Source of the DNA: an uncultured Bacteroidales bacterium
Lineage (GTDB): Bacteria; Bacteroidota; Bacteroidia; Bacteroidales; WCHB1-69
Reading direction: 5' to 3'
Assembly (NCBI GenBank): GCA_900316305.1
Contig: ONCM01000007.1
Span: 1 to 64,000, forward strand
Length of the DNA stretch: 64,000 nucleotides
In this document: positions 26,403 through 35,115 of the stretch, in pieces
Layout: every line of letters begins with the position of its first letter
Position numbering within the stretch: position 1 is the first letter of the stretch
The notes under the pieces: model-generated
What the model was told of the DNA's origin: nothing
The model's database searches: none
The model's input: only the letters and a program-made list of their open reading frames with translations
Translations under genes and position numbers: made by a program

Positions 26403-27732
26403 AGAGACATATAAGATTGAGAAAGGGTTGGACTTGCGAATGGCGGGTGCGGCGACCGAAAACATTTTGGATTTCGTGTTGCCGGATCGGTTTTACGTTC
26501 GGCCGGGCGATTTTCGGTGGTTGATGCCGAAGTTGCTGGTGCAGGTCGGCGACCGAGTGAACGTGGGTGCGCCGCTGTTCTGCGACAAGCGGGACGAGCG
26601 CGTGCTTTTCGTCTCGCCTGTGACGGGCACGGTACGCGACATCGTGCGCGGGGAGAAACGCGTGATAGAGGCTGTGGTCATTGATCGGGATCCTGATGCA
26701 CAGACAGAAGCTGCTGTTGAATTCGAAATGCCTGCCGATGGCGATACTGTTCGTAAGCAGCTGCTGCAGTACGGCTTATGGCCTTGTTTGCGGCAGCGTC
26801 CCTTCTCGGTGATCCCTAATCCTGACATCCGTCCGAAATCGGTTTTTATTCCCTGTTTCGACAGTAACCCGCTGGCCCCCGATTTCAACATCCTGATGCG
26901 CGGCAAGGAAGAGGATTTCCGGCACGGAATCCAGATGTTGAGGTTGGCATCGGGTAATGCTCCCACACATCTCTGCATGAAAGAAGGCGTTGATAACCAA
27001 TCGTTTGAGAGTACAGAAAACGTTGAAAAGCACTACTTCAGCGGCCCGCATCCGGCTGGCAATGTCGGTACGCAGATTCACCGCATTGATCCAATTGACA
27101 AGGACGATGTGGTGTGGTATGTCGATCCGCAGGAGGTTGCCCGAATTGGCCGCTTCTTCCTCGAACACCGATTGGATTTCTCGAAAACTGCAGCGTTGAC
27201 GGGACCTGCTATTAAAAACACGGGCTACTTCAACACGGTTTATGGCGCTGACCTTTCTGCTCTGCTGTCGGATAACCTCGCGCATGAGAACGTGCGTGTC
27301 ATCAGCGGGAGTGTACTGAGCGGCAGTAAGTTGGAGATGTTTCCGGTGTTGGGTTTCCATGACCTGCAGATCACGGTCATCGACGAGGGCGGCAAACGAG
27401 AGGTTCTCGGCTGGCTGTTGCCGGGTTTCAAGAAATGGAGTCTGTCGCGCACTTTCCTTGCATGGCTTACTCCCAAGCGCACCTATAATGTCAACACTTC
27501 GCTGCATGGCGGTCGTCGCGCTGTCATGATGACGGATGTCTATGATAAAGTTTTTCCCTTCGACCTGATGCCGTTGCAGTTGCTCAAAGCCTGCGAAATC
27601 AAGGATATAGAGCAGATGGAGGCTCTCGGCATTTACGAAGTCGATAGCGAGGACTTCGCTCTCTGCGAGCTGGTCTGTCCTTCGAAAAAGGAGTGGCAGC
27701 GGATTGTGGAGGAGGCGATGCTCGAATTATGA
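26392..27732 (+). CDS. nqrA: Na(+)-translocating NADH:quinone reductase subunit A
   Basis: A 446-residue soluble subunit. The start KIEKGLDLRMAG resembles the NqrA N terminus. A biotinyl-lipoyl-like segment follows (VQVGDRVNVGAPLFCDKRDERVLFVSPVTGTVRDI), as do GNVGTQIHRIDPI and the C-terminal LRACEIKDIE-like motif (LLKACEIKDIEQMEALGIYEVD). NqrA takes part in quinone binding. It is the first gene of the nqr operon, followed by nqrB after about 30 bases. Both its start and its TGA stop lie inside heptamer arrays. Confidence 0.95.
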   Translation: MKNRETYKIEKGLDLRMAGAATENILDFVLPDRFYVRPGDFRWLMPKLLVQVGDRVNVGAPLFCDKRDERVLFVSPVTGTVRDIVRGEKRVIEAVVIDRDPDAQTEAAVEFEMPADGDTVRKQLLQYGLWPCLRQRPFSVIPNPDIRPKSVFIPCFDSNPLAPDFNILMRGKEEDFRHGIQMLRLASGNAPTHLCMKEGVDNQSFESTENVEKHYFSGPHPAGNVGTQIHRIDPIDKDDVVWYVDPQEVARIGRFFLEHRLDFSKTAALTGPAIKNTGYFNTVYGADLSALLSDNLAHENVRVISGSVLSGSKLEMFPVLGFHDLQITVIDEGGKREVLGWLLPGFKKWSLSRTFLAWLTPKRTYNVNTSLHGGRRAVMMTDVYDKVFPFDLMPLQLLKACEIKDIEQMEALGIYEVDSEDFALCELVCPSKKEWQRIVEEAMLEL

Positions 27733-27770
27733 GTTATGAATTATGAATGCTGAATTATGAATTATGAATA
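27725..27770 (+). repeat. attatga heptamer array between nqrA and nqrB
   Basis: Six 7-bp units carrying TGA and ATG. The first holds the nqrA stop and the last holds the nqrB start ATG (27764). Confidence 0.85.
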
Positions 27771-28933
27771 TATTCCTTGAGCAGTCCCGAAGGGACAAAA
27801 CGCGCGAAGCGCAATTAACCCCACACAAAGCAAAGCCGCAGTATGGGGCGAAGCGGTCTAATGCTCTGATAGATGCCATAGACACGTTCTTGCGGACGCC
27901 TGCGACGGTCACGGACGGGCGCTGCCACGTGCGCGATGCGGTCGATATGAAACGCATCATGATCACGGTGATGATTGCGTTGGCCCCCGCGTTGGTGTTT
28001 GGCTGGTGGAATGTGGGGTTTCAGCACTTCGATATGATTTATAATGGTGGTAGCATTGCAACTCGTTGGCAATGTCTCTGGTACGGCTTCCTGAAGTGGC
28101 TGCCGTTGGTCATCGTGACCTATGTCAGCGGCCTGGCGGTGGAGGTGCTCTTCGCGCAGATCCGTAAGGAGGAGGTGGCGGAAGGCTTCTTCGTCACGGG
28201 ATTCCTTATCCCGATGATTATGCCGCCCGACGTGCCGCTGTGGATCGTTGCGGTGGCCACCGTGTTTGCGGTGCTCTTCGGCAAGGAGGTTTTCGGCGGC
28301 ACGGGCTACAACTTCTTGAACCCTGCATTGTTAGCTCGTGCGTTCGTCTTCTTCGCCTACCCGTCGGTGATTTCCGGCGACCAGGTTTGGGTTTCCGGCG
28401 CCGATGCCGTCACGTGCGCGACTCCGTTATCTTTCGTCATGAACGGTCATCCCGAGGCGGTGCCTTTCACTTGGAATCTATTCATAGGCACCATTCCCGG
28501 CTGCATCGGGGAAACCTGCAAACTGGCCATCTTGCTTGGTGCGGCCATTCTCCTCTTCACGCAGGTGGCCGACTGGCGCATTATGCTCTCCGTCTTCACC
28601 GGCGGCTATTTGACAGCGGCTATCTTCCATGTCACAGGACTTTGTCCCGTCGAAGCCCATGACCAACTGCTGATGGGCGGCTTTATGTTCGGTGCGGTCT
28701 TCATGGCCACCGACCCCGTCACCGCCGCGCACACCCGCGACGGCAAATACATCTATGGACTCCTCATCGGCATCCTCGCCATCCTCATCCGCACCCTCAA
28801 CAAAGGCTATCCCGAAGGCATGATGCTCGCCATCCTGCTGATGAACATCTTCGCCCCGCTGATTGATTACTGCGTCATCCAAACCCATATAAAACGGAGG
28901 CAAAAGGCAATAGGTAACAATGATTATAATTAA
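27764..28933 (+). CDS. nqrB: Na(+)-translocating NADH:quinone reductase subunit B
   Basis: A 389-residue membrane subunit. Conserved sequence begins at about residue 34 (NALIDAIDTFLRTPATVT...HVRDAVDMKRIMI). Later come EGFFVTGFLIPMIMPPDVPLW, GKEVFGGTGYNFLNPAL, RAFVFFAYPSVISGDQVW and GGFMFGAVFMATDPVTA. FMN is normally carried on Thr of an SGAT motif; here the site reads DAVTCATPLS, with Cys for Gly. Residues 2-30 are encoded by a dispersed hairpin repeat and replace the usual N-terminal tail. No internal ATG would keep the HVRD region, so this start is favoured. It lies before nqrC. Confidence 0.93.
   Translation: MNIFLEQSRRDKTREAQLTPHKAKPQYGAKRSNALIDAIDTFLRTPATVTDGRCHVRDAVDMKRIMITVMIALAPALVFGWWNVGFQHFDMIYNGGSIATRWQCLWYGFLKWLPLVIVTYVSGLAVEVLFAQIRKEEVAEGFFVTGFLIPMIMPPDVPLWIVAVATVFAVLFGKEVFGGTGYNFLNPALLARAFVFFAYPSVISGDQVWVSGADAVTCATPLSFVMNGHPEAVPFTWNLFIGTIPGCIGETCKLAILLGAAILLFTQVADWRIMLSVFTGGYLTAAIFHVTGLCPVEAHDQLLMGGFMFGAVFMATDPVTAAHTRDGKYIYGLLIGILAILIRTLNKGYPEGMMLAILLMNIFAPLIDYCVIQTHIKRRQKAIGNNDYN
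27768..27850 (+). repeat. Dispersed hairpin repeat, family H copy 1 (inside nqrB)
   Basis: Contains TTGAGCAG, the hairpin TCCCGAAGGGA, CGCGCGAAGCGC, AATTAACCCCACACAA and TATGGGGCG. It is read in frame as the first part of nqrB. Similar sequence is at 32431-32450 (partial), 32734-32806 and 38338-38427. Confidence 0.8.
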
Positions 28934-28940
28934 ATATTTT

Positions 28941-29000
28941 CCAAAAGGGCTGAAGGCCCGAAACGTGTCAACCCAGGGTGAGCGGTAGCGAGCCCTGGGA
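28941..29000. repeat. Dispersed hairpin repeat, family J copy 1 (nqrB-nqrC gap)
   Basis: GGGCTGAAGGCCC, then ACGTGTCA, then CCCAGGGT paired with AGCCCTGGG across a GCGGTAGCG loop. Related to copies at 40855-40890 and 41588-41650. Confidence 0.75.
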
Positions 29001-29015
29001 CAATAACCCAGAAGA

Positions 29016-29618
29016 ATGAAAAAATTCACCAACACCTACATCTTCCTCTACATCACCGCCTTAGTGGTCATCATCGCGGTGGTGCTCACTCTCGTGTCCA
29101 CGGGGTTGAAGCCGCGCCGTGACAGGAACAAGCAAGCAGAGAAGTGCCAACAGATCCTGCGGGCGGCGGGTCACGACATCGACCGTTCGAAAGCTGTGGA
29201 AGCGTTCTCGCACCTTGCCGAGCCGCTGACCGACGATAATAAGCAGTATCGGGTGATTTGCTCCGATGGTACTTCCGGTATTGCCGTGCGTCTTGACGGC
29301 AAAGGCCTGTGGGGGCCGATTTGGGGCTACGCAGTGATTTCCGAGGACGGGCAGACGCTCAAAGGTGTCAGTTTCGACCATAAGTCGGAGACACCTGGTT
29401 TGGGGGCTAAGATCACCGAAGAGGCTTTCCTTAAATCTTTCGAAGGCAAGAAATTGTACGACAAGGACGGCAATTTCGTGTCGGTGAGGGTGCTGAAACC
29501 TGGAACTTCCGCTGAAATTGCCGAAGAAAACCGTGTGGATGCCATTTCCGGAGCCACATTGACATCCAAAGGAGTGGATGAAATGTTGAAGAACTTGGGT
29601 AGTGCAAAAGCTCAATAG
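29016..29618 (+). CDS. nqrC: Na(+)-translocating NADH:quinone reductase subunit C
   Basis: A 200-residue subunit with one N-terminal membrane helix (YIFLYITALVVIIAVVLTLV) and a periplasmic FMN-binding domain. The covalent flavin site is near the C terminus: DAISGATLTSKGVDEML, with the threonine of SGATLTS as attachment residue. GLGAKITEEAF is also conserved. It is somewhat shorter than many NqrC proteins (about 230-260). An unusual gene, encoding EF-G, follows instead of nqrD. Confidence 0.94.
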   Translation: MKKFTNTYIFLYITALVVIIAVVLTLVSTGLKPRRDRNKQAEKCQQILRAAGHDIDRSKAVEAFSHLAEPLTDDNKQYRVICSDGTSGIAVRLDGKGLWGPIWGYAVISEDGQTLKGVSFDHKSETPGLGAKITEEAFLKSFEGKKLYDKDGNFVSVRVLKPGTSAEIAEENRVDAISGATLTSKGVDEMLKNLGSAKAQ

Positions 29619-29637
29619 GGCGCAAGCGAAAAAATGT

Positions 29638-29645
29638 TATTTTTG
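29638..29645 (+). promoter_or_regulatory. -7 element inside the nqr operon, before the EF-G gene
   Basis: TATTTTTG, 47 bases before the EF-G start. It suggests that EF-G and nqrD-E-F can be transcribed separately from nqrA-B-C. Confidence 0.55.
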
Positions 29646-29691
29646 CACTTTCTTTTTTGAGTAAATAATATGTTGAATATTAAATAGTTGT

Positions 29692-31767
29692 ATGGCAAAA
29701 AGTATATCGAAACTGAGAAATATAGGGATCGCGGCGCACATTGACGCCGGTAAAACCACCTGCTCGGAGCGTATCCTCTACTTCACGGGCGTGAACCGCA
29801 AGATAGGGGAGACCCACGACGGTCAGGCTACCATGGACTTCATGAAGCAGGAACAGGAACGTGGTATCACCATCGCCTCCGCTTCCATCACGGCGGAGTG
29901 GAAAGGTTATCAGATCAACCTGATAGACACTCCAGGTCACGTGGATTTCACCATCGAGGTGGAGCGTTCCCTGCGTGTCATCGACGGTATGGTGGCCGTT
30001 TTCTGTGCCGTGGGCGGTGTCGAGCCCCAGAGCGAGACCGTCTGGAATCAGGCCGACAAGTACCGCGTGCCGCGTATCGCGTTCGTCAACAAGATGGACC
30101 GCACCGGCGCGGATTTCCAAGAGGTTATCGGGCAGATGGAGAAGTACTTGGGTACCAACGCTGTGCCGATCCAAATCCCGATGGGTGCCGAGAGCGACTT
30201 CAAGGGCTGTATTGACCTCGTGAAGATGAAAGCGTTGACTTTCTCGGAGAAGGAGGTCTTCGAGGACGAGATTCCCGCCGAGTTCGCCGCTGCTGCCGAG
30301 GCTGCCCACAAGAACATCATCGAAAAGCTTGCTGACTTCGACGACGACATTGCCGATGCTTACCTCGAAGAGCGTGAAATCACGGAAGAGCAGATTCGCA
30401 AAGCCCTTCGCGAAACGACCATCAAGTTGCTGATTACTCCTGTGTTATGCGGTGCTGCTTATAAAAACAAGGGCATCCAGCCGCTGTTGGACGCCGTCAT
30501 CGAATACCTCCCGTCACCTACGGACATTGGTGCCGTCATTGCCCACGATCCTTACGAGGAGGATAAGACTTATACACGTAATCCCTCTAATAACGAGACG
30601 TTTGCCGCCTTGGCGTTCAAGCTCATCAACGACCCGTACGTCGGTCAGCAAACCTTCATCCGCATTTTCAGCGGCAAGCTGACGAGCGGCATGAGCTTGT
30701 ATAACACCAATAAGGACAAAAATGAGCGTGTGGGCCGCATTTTCCGCATCAAAGCTAAGGAACGTGAAGAGATTTCCGAGGCTGGCGCGGGCGAAATTGT
30801 GGCTCTCGTGGGTATGAAGTACACCCGCACTGGTGATACTTTGTGCGATGAGAAACAGCCCATCGTGTTGGAGTCCATCAACGTGCCGCCGGCCGTCATC
30901 GAGATGAAGGTGACCCCGATGGATACGAAAAACCGCGACAAACTCGGCGAGGCGCTGGCCAAGCTGTGCAACGAAGATCCCTCCTTCCACGCGCATTATG
31001 ATGACGAGACGGAGGAGACCATTATCTCTGGTATGGGCGAATTGCACTTGGAGATTATCGTCGATCGTCTGAAGGACGAGTTCAAGGTGCCGATCGAGGT
31101 CGGTGCGCCGAGCGTCTCCTTCCGCGAGACTATCACGCAGGAGTACGAATGCAACTACAAGCACGTCAAGCAGACCGGCGGTCACGGACAGTTTGCCCAC
31201 ACGGTCATCCGTTTCGAGCCGAACCCTGGCAAGGGCTTCGAGTTCGTGGATATCACCAAGGGCGGTGTTGTGCCGCGTGAGTATATCCCCTCCATTGAGA
31301 AGGGTTTGCGTGCCGCGATGGAGAAGAGTCCGCTGGCGGGCTATCCTGTCGTGGACGTCCGCTGCGTGCTGGTCGATGGTACCTACCACCCGGTCGATTC
31401 CAGCGACATGGCTTTCCAACTCTGTGCCGCACAGTGTTTTAAGACCGCCTACAACAAGATGGCTCCTGTCTTGATGGAGCCCGTCATGAAGGTGGAAGTC
31501 AATACGCCGGACGAGTACATCGGCAATATCACCCGCGATATCACCAAGCGTCGCGGCCGTATCGAGAACATGCGCCGTTTCCGTAAAGGTTCGCAGAAGT
31601 TGGACGGTTTCATCCCGTTGATGGAGATGTTCGGCTATGCCACCGCATTGCGCAATGTCACCAGCGGTCGTGCCAACTACTCCATGGAATTCTATCAGTA
31701 CATGCGGATGCCCGCCGCCAAGCAAGACGAGATTGTGGCGGAACGCCGGAAAGCCACCCAAGGATGA
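29692..31767 (+). CDS. fusA: Elongation factor G, located inside the nqr operon
   Basis: A 691-residue translational GTPase of normal EF-G length. GTP-binding motifs are intact: G1 AHIDAGKT (15-22), switch I ERGIT (56-60), G3 DTPGH (79-83) and G4 NKMD (about 133-136). Domains II-V follow, including the domain IV stretch [14 protein letters not shown] and C-terminal RRGRIENM. It catalyses ribosomal translocation. Whether it is the housekeeping copy or a paralogue such as EF-G2 cannot be told from one window; no str-operon genes (rpsL, rpsG, tuf) are adjacent. Its stop overlaps the nqrD start by 4 bases, so the gene is embedded in the operon. Its own promoter is upstream. Confidence 0.93.
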   Translation: MAKSISKLRNIGIAAHIDAGKTTCSERILYFTGVNRKIGETHDGQATMDFMKQEQERGITIASASITAEWKGYQINLIDTPGHVDFTIEVERSLRVIDGMVAVFCAVGGVEPQSETVWNQADKYRVPRIAFVNKMDRTGADFQEVIGQMEKYLGTNAVPIQIPMGAESDFKGCIDLVKMKALTFSEKEVFEDEIPAEFAAAAEAAHKNIIEKLADFDDDIADAYLEEREITEEQIRKALRETTIKLLITPVLCGAAYKNKGIQPLLDAVIEYLPSPTDIGAVIAHDPYEEDKTYTRNPSNNETFAALAFKLINDPYVGQQTFIRIFSGKLTSGMSLYNTNKDKNERVGRIFRIKAKEREEISEAGAGEIVALVGMKYTRTGDTLCDEKQPIVLESINVPPAVIEMKVTPMDTKNRDKLGEALAKLCNEDPSFHAHYDDETEETIISGMGELHLEIIVDRLKDEFKVPIEVGAPSVSFRETITQEYECNYKHVKQTGGHGQFAHTVIRFEPNPGKGFEFVDITKGGVVPREYIPSIEKGLRAAMEKSPLAGYPVVDVRCVLVDGTYHPVDSSDMAFQLCAAQCFKTAYNKMAPVLMEPVMKVEVNTPDEYIGNITRDITKRRGRIENMRRFRKGSQKLDGFIPLMEMFGYATALRNVTSGRANYSMEFYQYMRMPAAKQDEIVAERRKATQG

Positions 31768-32366
31768 TGAAAAAGTACCTCGGTCCGTTAAGCAAGGATA
31801 ATCCCATCCTGGTGCAGACGCTGGGCGTATGTTCGGCGCTGGCGGTGACCGCGCAGCTGAGACCTGCGGTGGTCATGGCTCTCTCCGTGACCGTGGTATG
31901 TGCCTGTTCAAACTTCATCATCTCTCTGATCCGCAATACAATACCATCTCGCATCCGCATTATCGTGCAGCTGCTGGTGGTCTCCTTTTTCGTCATTCTG
32001 GTTGATTTGCTTCTGCAATCTTACCTCTACGATGTGAGTAAGATGCTCTCCGTTTTTGTCGGATTGATCATCACCAACTGCATCATCATGGGCCGTTTGG
32101 AGGCTTTTGCGCTGTCGCACAAGCCGTTGCCCTCGTTCATGGACGGGCTGATGAACGGTCTCGGTTATGGGCTGGTGCTCGTCGTGGTGGCCTTCTTCCG
32201 CGAACTTCTCGGCTCCGGCACCCTCTGGAACCATCAGGTCGTGCCTGACAGCTGGTACGCCGCCGGCTACCTCAACAACGGCCTGATGATCTTGCCGCCG
32301 ATGGCACTGATTCTGATCGGGGTGATTGTTTGGGGGAAGAATAGAGTGACGGAGAAAAGAGGATGA
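31764..32366 (+). CDS. nqrD: Na(+)-translocating NADH:quinone reductase subunit D
   Basis: A 200-residue membrane protein with about six helices. Motifs include [21 protein letters not shown] near the start and [19 protein letters not shown] (cysteine in the helix that helps bind the inter-subunit iron centre), followed by [22 protein letters not shown]. The ATG overlaps the EF-G stop (ATGA), implying coupled translation. The TGA stop opens a gatgaa array, after which an unusually long gap separates it from nqrE. Confidence 0.94.
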   Translation: MMKKYLGPLSKDNPILVQTLGVCSALAVTAQLRPAVVMALSVTVVCACSNFIISLIRNTIPSRIRIIVQLLVVSFFVILVDLLLQSYLYDVSKMLSVFVGLIITNCIIMGRLEAFALSHKPLPSFMDGLMNGLGYGLVLVVVAFFRELLGSGTLWNHQVVPDSWYAAGYLNNGLMILPPMALILIGVIVWGKNRVTEKRG

Positions 32367-32437
32367 GATGATGAGATGATACGATGAACAAGCGATGAAA
32401 GACGATGAATGATACGATGAATGATACGATGAATATA
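32360..32437 (+). repeat. cgatgaa array after nqrD
   Basis: Irregular gatgag, acgatgaa and gatacgatgaat units, 8-12 bp apart. They begin at the nqrD stop and run into a partial family H repeat. Confidence 0.75.
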
Positions 32438-32450
32438 TTCCCTGAGCAGA
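32431..32450 (+). repeat. Dispersed hairpin repeat, family H copy 2 (truncated)
   Basis: GAATATATTCCCTGAGCAGA matches the 5' part of the copy inside nqrB, then similarity stops. Confidence 0.6.
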
Positions 32451-32718
32451 CTCATTGACCAACCATCGCCTCTATTGGCACGGTGCTGTCCATCAGCCCG
32501 ATGCGAGTGTCGGCTGTGTGGTGGTTGAGCCGGTGTATGTGAGTGAGGTTTCCTCGTAGCGACGGAACTTCAGGATGACGTCGTTAATCTGATTGAAAAA
32601 ACGAATTATCGGCAATTATTCCGCTTTAGCGTTATTAGTTTTTGACGTTGCAAAACTACAAAATTGTTTTAATATCAAGAGGATATAAAATATAGTTCGC
32701 GCATGTCAGTAATTTATG

Positions 32719-32726
32719 TACCTTTG
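32719..32726 (+). promoter_or_regulatory. -7 element upstream of nqrE
   Basis: TACCTTTG fits TAnnTTTG. It lies 122 bases before nqrE, so a transcript would include the family H hairpins in its leader. Confidence 0.5.
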
Positions 32727-32733
32727 CCGCGTC

Positions 32734-32806
32734 TTTGAGCAGCTTCGAAGATGCAAGACGCGCGAAGCGCAAATTAACCCACACAAGCGAAGCGCACTGT
32801 GGGGCC
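32734..32806 (+). repeat. Dispersed hairpin repeat, family H copy 3 (nqrE leader)
   Basis: TTTGAGCAG, CTTCGAAGATG, ACGCGCGAAGCGC, AATTAACCCACACAAGCGAAGCGC and CTGTGGGGCC. Arms CCCACA and TGTGGG can pair. Confidence 0.8.
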
Positions 32807-32807
32807 A

Positions 32808-32846
32808 TCAATAACCAATAACCTATAACCAATAATCAATAACCTT
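32808..32846 (+). repeat. ataacca heptamer array before nqrE
   Basis: Five 7-bp units (ataacca, ataacct, ataacca, ataatca, ataacct), ending two bases before the nqrE ATG. Confidence 0.85.
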
Positions 32847-32847
32847 T

Positions 32848-33450
32848 ATGCTTGATATCTTCATACGCTCCGTCTTCATCGACAACATGATCTTCGCCTA
32901 CTTCTTGGGGATGTGCTCCTATCTGGCTGTCTCCAAGAACGTGAAGACGGCCTTCGGTTTAGGATTGGCGGTGTGCTTTGTGCTGACCGTTACTGTGCCT
33001 GTCAACTACTTGATAGACAAATACCTGTTGCGTGAAGGGGCGCTTACGTGGCTGGGTTCGCGGTTCGCGGATACGGACCTTTCCTTCCTTTCGCTGATCA
33101 TCTTCATTGCGGTGATTGCAGGCATCGTACAGCTGTTGGAGATGGTCTTCGAGCGCTATCTGCCCGCACTGTACATGACGTTGGGTATCTTCCTGCCGCT
33201 GATTGCCGTCAACTGTGCCATCCTCGGCGGCTCGCTCTTCATGCAGGAGCGCAACTTCCCCACCGTGGCGCATAGTCTGTCCTACGCGCTCGGCTCGGGC
33301 ATCGGTTGGCTGCTGGCTATCACCGCCTTCGCCGCTATCCGCGAACGGCTAAAGTACGCGAAAATCCCGCCCGCCCTGCAGGGCAACGGCATCGCGTACA
33401 TCATCACCGGACTCCTGGGACTGGGCTTTATGGCATTCTTGGGAATGTAG
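32848..33450 (+). CDS. nqrE: Na(+)-translocating NADH:quinone reductase subunit E
   Basis: A 200-residue membrane subunit, homologous to NqrD but of inverted topology. Motifs: [23 protein letters not shown] (with the conserved Cys), [23 protein letters not shown] (second conserved Cys) and [20 protein letters not shown]. The two cysteines with those of NqrD are known to hold an iron centre across the membrane. Its TAG stop is inside a gtagaat array that also supplies the nqrF start, 15 bases on. Confidence 0.95.
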   Translation: MLDIFIRSVFIDNMIFAYFLGMCSYLAVSKNVKTAFGLGLAVCFVLTVTVPVNYLIDKYLLREGALTWLGSRFADTDLSFLSLIIFIAVIAGIVQLLEMVFERYLPALYMTLGIFLPLIAVNCAILGGSLFMQERNFPTVAHSLSYALGSGIGWLLAITAFAAIRERLKYAKIPPALQGNGIAYIITGLLGLGFMAFLGM

Positions 33451-33474
33451 AATGAAGAATGTAGAATGATGAAT
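33443..33474 (+). repeat. gtagaat heptamer array joining nqrE and nqrF
   Basis: Four 7-bp units (gaatgta, gaatgaa, gaatgta, gaatgat). They contain both the nqrE TAG stop and the nqrF start codons at 33466 and 33469. Confidence 0.85.
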
Positions 33475-34713
33475 GCATTAACGATAATATCCGCCATCGT
33501 AATCTTCTTGGTAATCATCTGGTTACTGGTCGGGGTGTTGTTGTTTGCGCGGAAGAAGATGATTCCGGAGGGGTCGGTGAAGATCCGGATTAACGGGAAG
33601 CGGGAGATTGAGCATGAGCGCGGGTGTACGTTGTTGCAGGCGTTGGCGGACGGAAAGGTGTTTGTGCCGTCGGCGTGCGGCGGGGGCGGCTCTTGCGGTA
33701 CCTGCCGCGGCAAGGTGCTTTCTGGCGGCGGGGAGATTCTGCCTACCGAGCTGGCGCATATCTCCCGCAAGGAGGCCGCCGAACATTACCGCCTCTTCTG
33801 CCAGGTGAAGGTGCGCGAGGACATGGACATCGAGATTCCCGAGAGCTTCTTCGGCATCAAAAAGTGGGAGTGCACCGTCATCTCCAACCACAATGTCGCC
33901 ACTTTCATCAAGGAGCTGGTTTTGCAACTACCTGACGGTGAGGTCATGGACTTCCGCTCCGGTGGCTATATCCAGATCGACATTCCCGCCTGCACTGTCA
34001 ATTTCGCCGATATGGATATTGAGGAACCTTACCGCGCCGACTGGCAGAAGATGGGACTTTTCGGTCTGCGGATGAAAAACGGAACGCAGACGGTGCGTGC
34101 CTATTCGATGGCCAATTACCCGGCGGAAAATGGTATCGTGATGCTCAACGTGCGCATCGCCACCCCGCCATTCAACCGCAAGAAAGGACGGATGGAGAAG
34201 GTCAACCCTGGCGTCGCCTCGTCGTACATCTACAGTCAGAAACCCGGTGATAAAGTCTTCGTGTCAGGACCTTACGGCGACTTCTTCGTGGAGGATACCG
34301 ATCGCGAGATGATGTTCATCGGCGGCGGTGCGGGCATGGCGCCCATGCGCTCGCATATCTTTGACCAGTTCAAGGTGAAGAATACACAGCGGAAGACCAC
34401 CTTCTGGTACGGCGGTCGCTCGCGCAAGGAACTTTTCTACATGGACGAGTTCGAACAGCTGGCTGCGGAGCACGACAACTTCACGTTTCACGTCGCCCTC
34501 TCCGACGCTTTGCCAGAGGATAACTGGACCGGTCCGACTGGCTTCATCCATGATGTGATTTACGAACAATATTTGAAGACACATCCTGCACCCGAGGATA
34601 TCGAATACTATATCTGTGGTCCGCCCCTCATGCTGCAGGCCGTCCTGAAAATGCTTGATAACTTGGGTGTTGCATCTGAGATGGTGCATTATGATGATTT
34701 CGGGGGGAAATAA
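33466..34713 (+). CDS. nqrF: Na(+)-translocating NADH:quinone reductase subunit F
   Basis: A 415-residue electron-input subunit. An N-terminal helix ([21 protein letters not shown]) precedes a ferredoxin domain with a 2Fe-2S site ([12 protein letters not shown] plus the later FCQ cysteine, residues about 71-111). A ferredoxin-reductase module follows, with FAD-binding [13 protein letters not shown]-binding [14 protein letters not shown] and YYICGPPLM. It oxidises NADH on the cytosolic side. Two in-frame ATGs (33466, 33469) both lie in the heptamer array. It ends the nqr operon; a new promoter follows. Confidence 0.96.
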   Translation: MMNALTIISAIVIFLVIIWLLVGVLLFARKKMIPEGSVKIRINGKREIEHERGCTLLQALADGKVFVPSACGGGGSCGTCRGKVLSGGGEILPTELAHISRKEAAEHYRLFCQVKVREDMDIEIPESFFGIKKWECTVISNHNVATFIKELVLQLPDGEVMDFRSGGYIQIDIPACTVNFADMDIEEPYRADWQKMGLFGLRMKNGTQTVRAYSMANYPAENGIVMLNVRIATPPFNRKKGRMEKVNPGVASSYIYSQKPGDKVFVSGPYGDFFVEDTDREMMFIGGGAGMAPMRSHIFDQFKVKNTQRKTTFWYGGRSRKELFYMDEFEQLAAEHDNFTFHVALSDALPEDNWTGPTGFIHDVIYEQYLKTHPAPEDIEYYICGPPLMLQAVLKMLDNLGVASEMVHYDDFGGK

Positions 34714-34804
34714 TCGTTGTTGGATAAAATTGGGAAGGATGACACAACATGCCGGCCATCGTATTCTTTTGACCAGAAGATGATGTTAAAACCGTTTTTT
34801 TTCG

Positions 34805-34812
34805 TATTTTTG
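34805..34812 (+). promoter_or_regulatory. -7 element for the polyene-like cluster
   Basis: TATTTTTG, 51 bases before the first acyl carrier protein gene. Confidence 0.6.
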
Positions 34813-34862
34813 CCACCGAAATTTTTAACCTTTGTTTTTTAGATAATTGTTTGCAAATCAAT

Positions 34863-35105
34863 ATGAACAGAAGTGAAGTTGAAGAAAAAGTGAACGCTTT
34901 TTTGGTTGATGAACTGGAAATTGACGAGGAAAAGCTGAAGCCCGAAGCCTTATTGAAGGAACATTTGGGCATCGACAGCCTCGATTTTGTAGATATTGTG
35001 GTCATTGTGGAGAAACAGTTCGGGTTCAAGATCAAGCCCGAAGAGATGAAGACGGTGAAGACGTTGGACCAGTTCTACGATTATATCGCCTCCAAGGTGG
35101 CCTAA
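34863..35105 (+). CDS. Acyl carrier protein 1
   Basis: An 80-residue, acidic four-helix carrier protein. The phosphopantetheine attachment site is HLGIDSLDFVDIV (serine of DSL). The ATG at 34863 gives the expected length. It begins a run of closely packed lipid-synthesis genes and has its own promoter. It would carry the growing acyl or polyene chain as a thioester. Because it is distinct from the second ACP gene in the same cluster, it is probably dedicated to this pathway rather than to general fatty-acid synthesis; that is inferred from position. Confidence 0.88.
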   Translation: MNRSEVEEKVNAFLVDELEIDEEKLKPEALLKEHLGIDSLDFVDIVVIVEKQFGFKIKPEEMKTVKTLDQFYDYIASKVA

Positions 35106-35115
35106 TCCTTTTCGC

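Larger units (their letters stand above)
32438..32847. other. Long nqrD-nqrE gap: gene remnant, promoter and repeats
   Basis: Between a truncated (32431-32450) and a complete (32734-32806) family H repeat lies about 280 bp of non-repeat sequence. On the minus strand 32451-32590 reads protein-like (NDVILKFRRYEETSLT in one frame, then THIHRLNHHTADTRIGLMDS in another, ending at TGA near 32453). It looks like a frameshifted gene fragment; no family is recognised. A promoter-like TACCTTTG lies at 32719-32726. An ataacca array leads to nqrE. Confidence 0.4.

Noticed and set aside
30514..31761. Long open frame antisense to the EF-G gene (415 codons); similar ones at 1806-2918 and 7210-8463
   Set aside because: They are shadows caused by strong codon bias of the sense gene; composition is not protein-like and the sense genes have clear family motifs.
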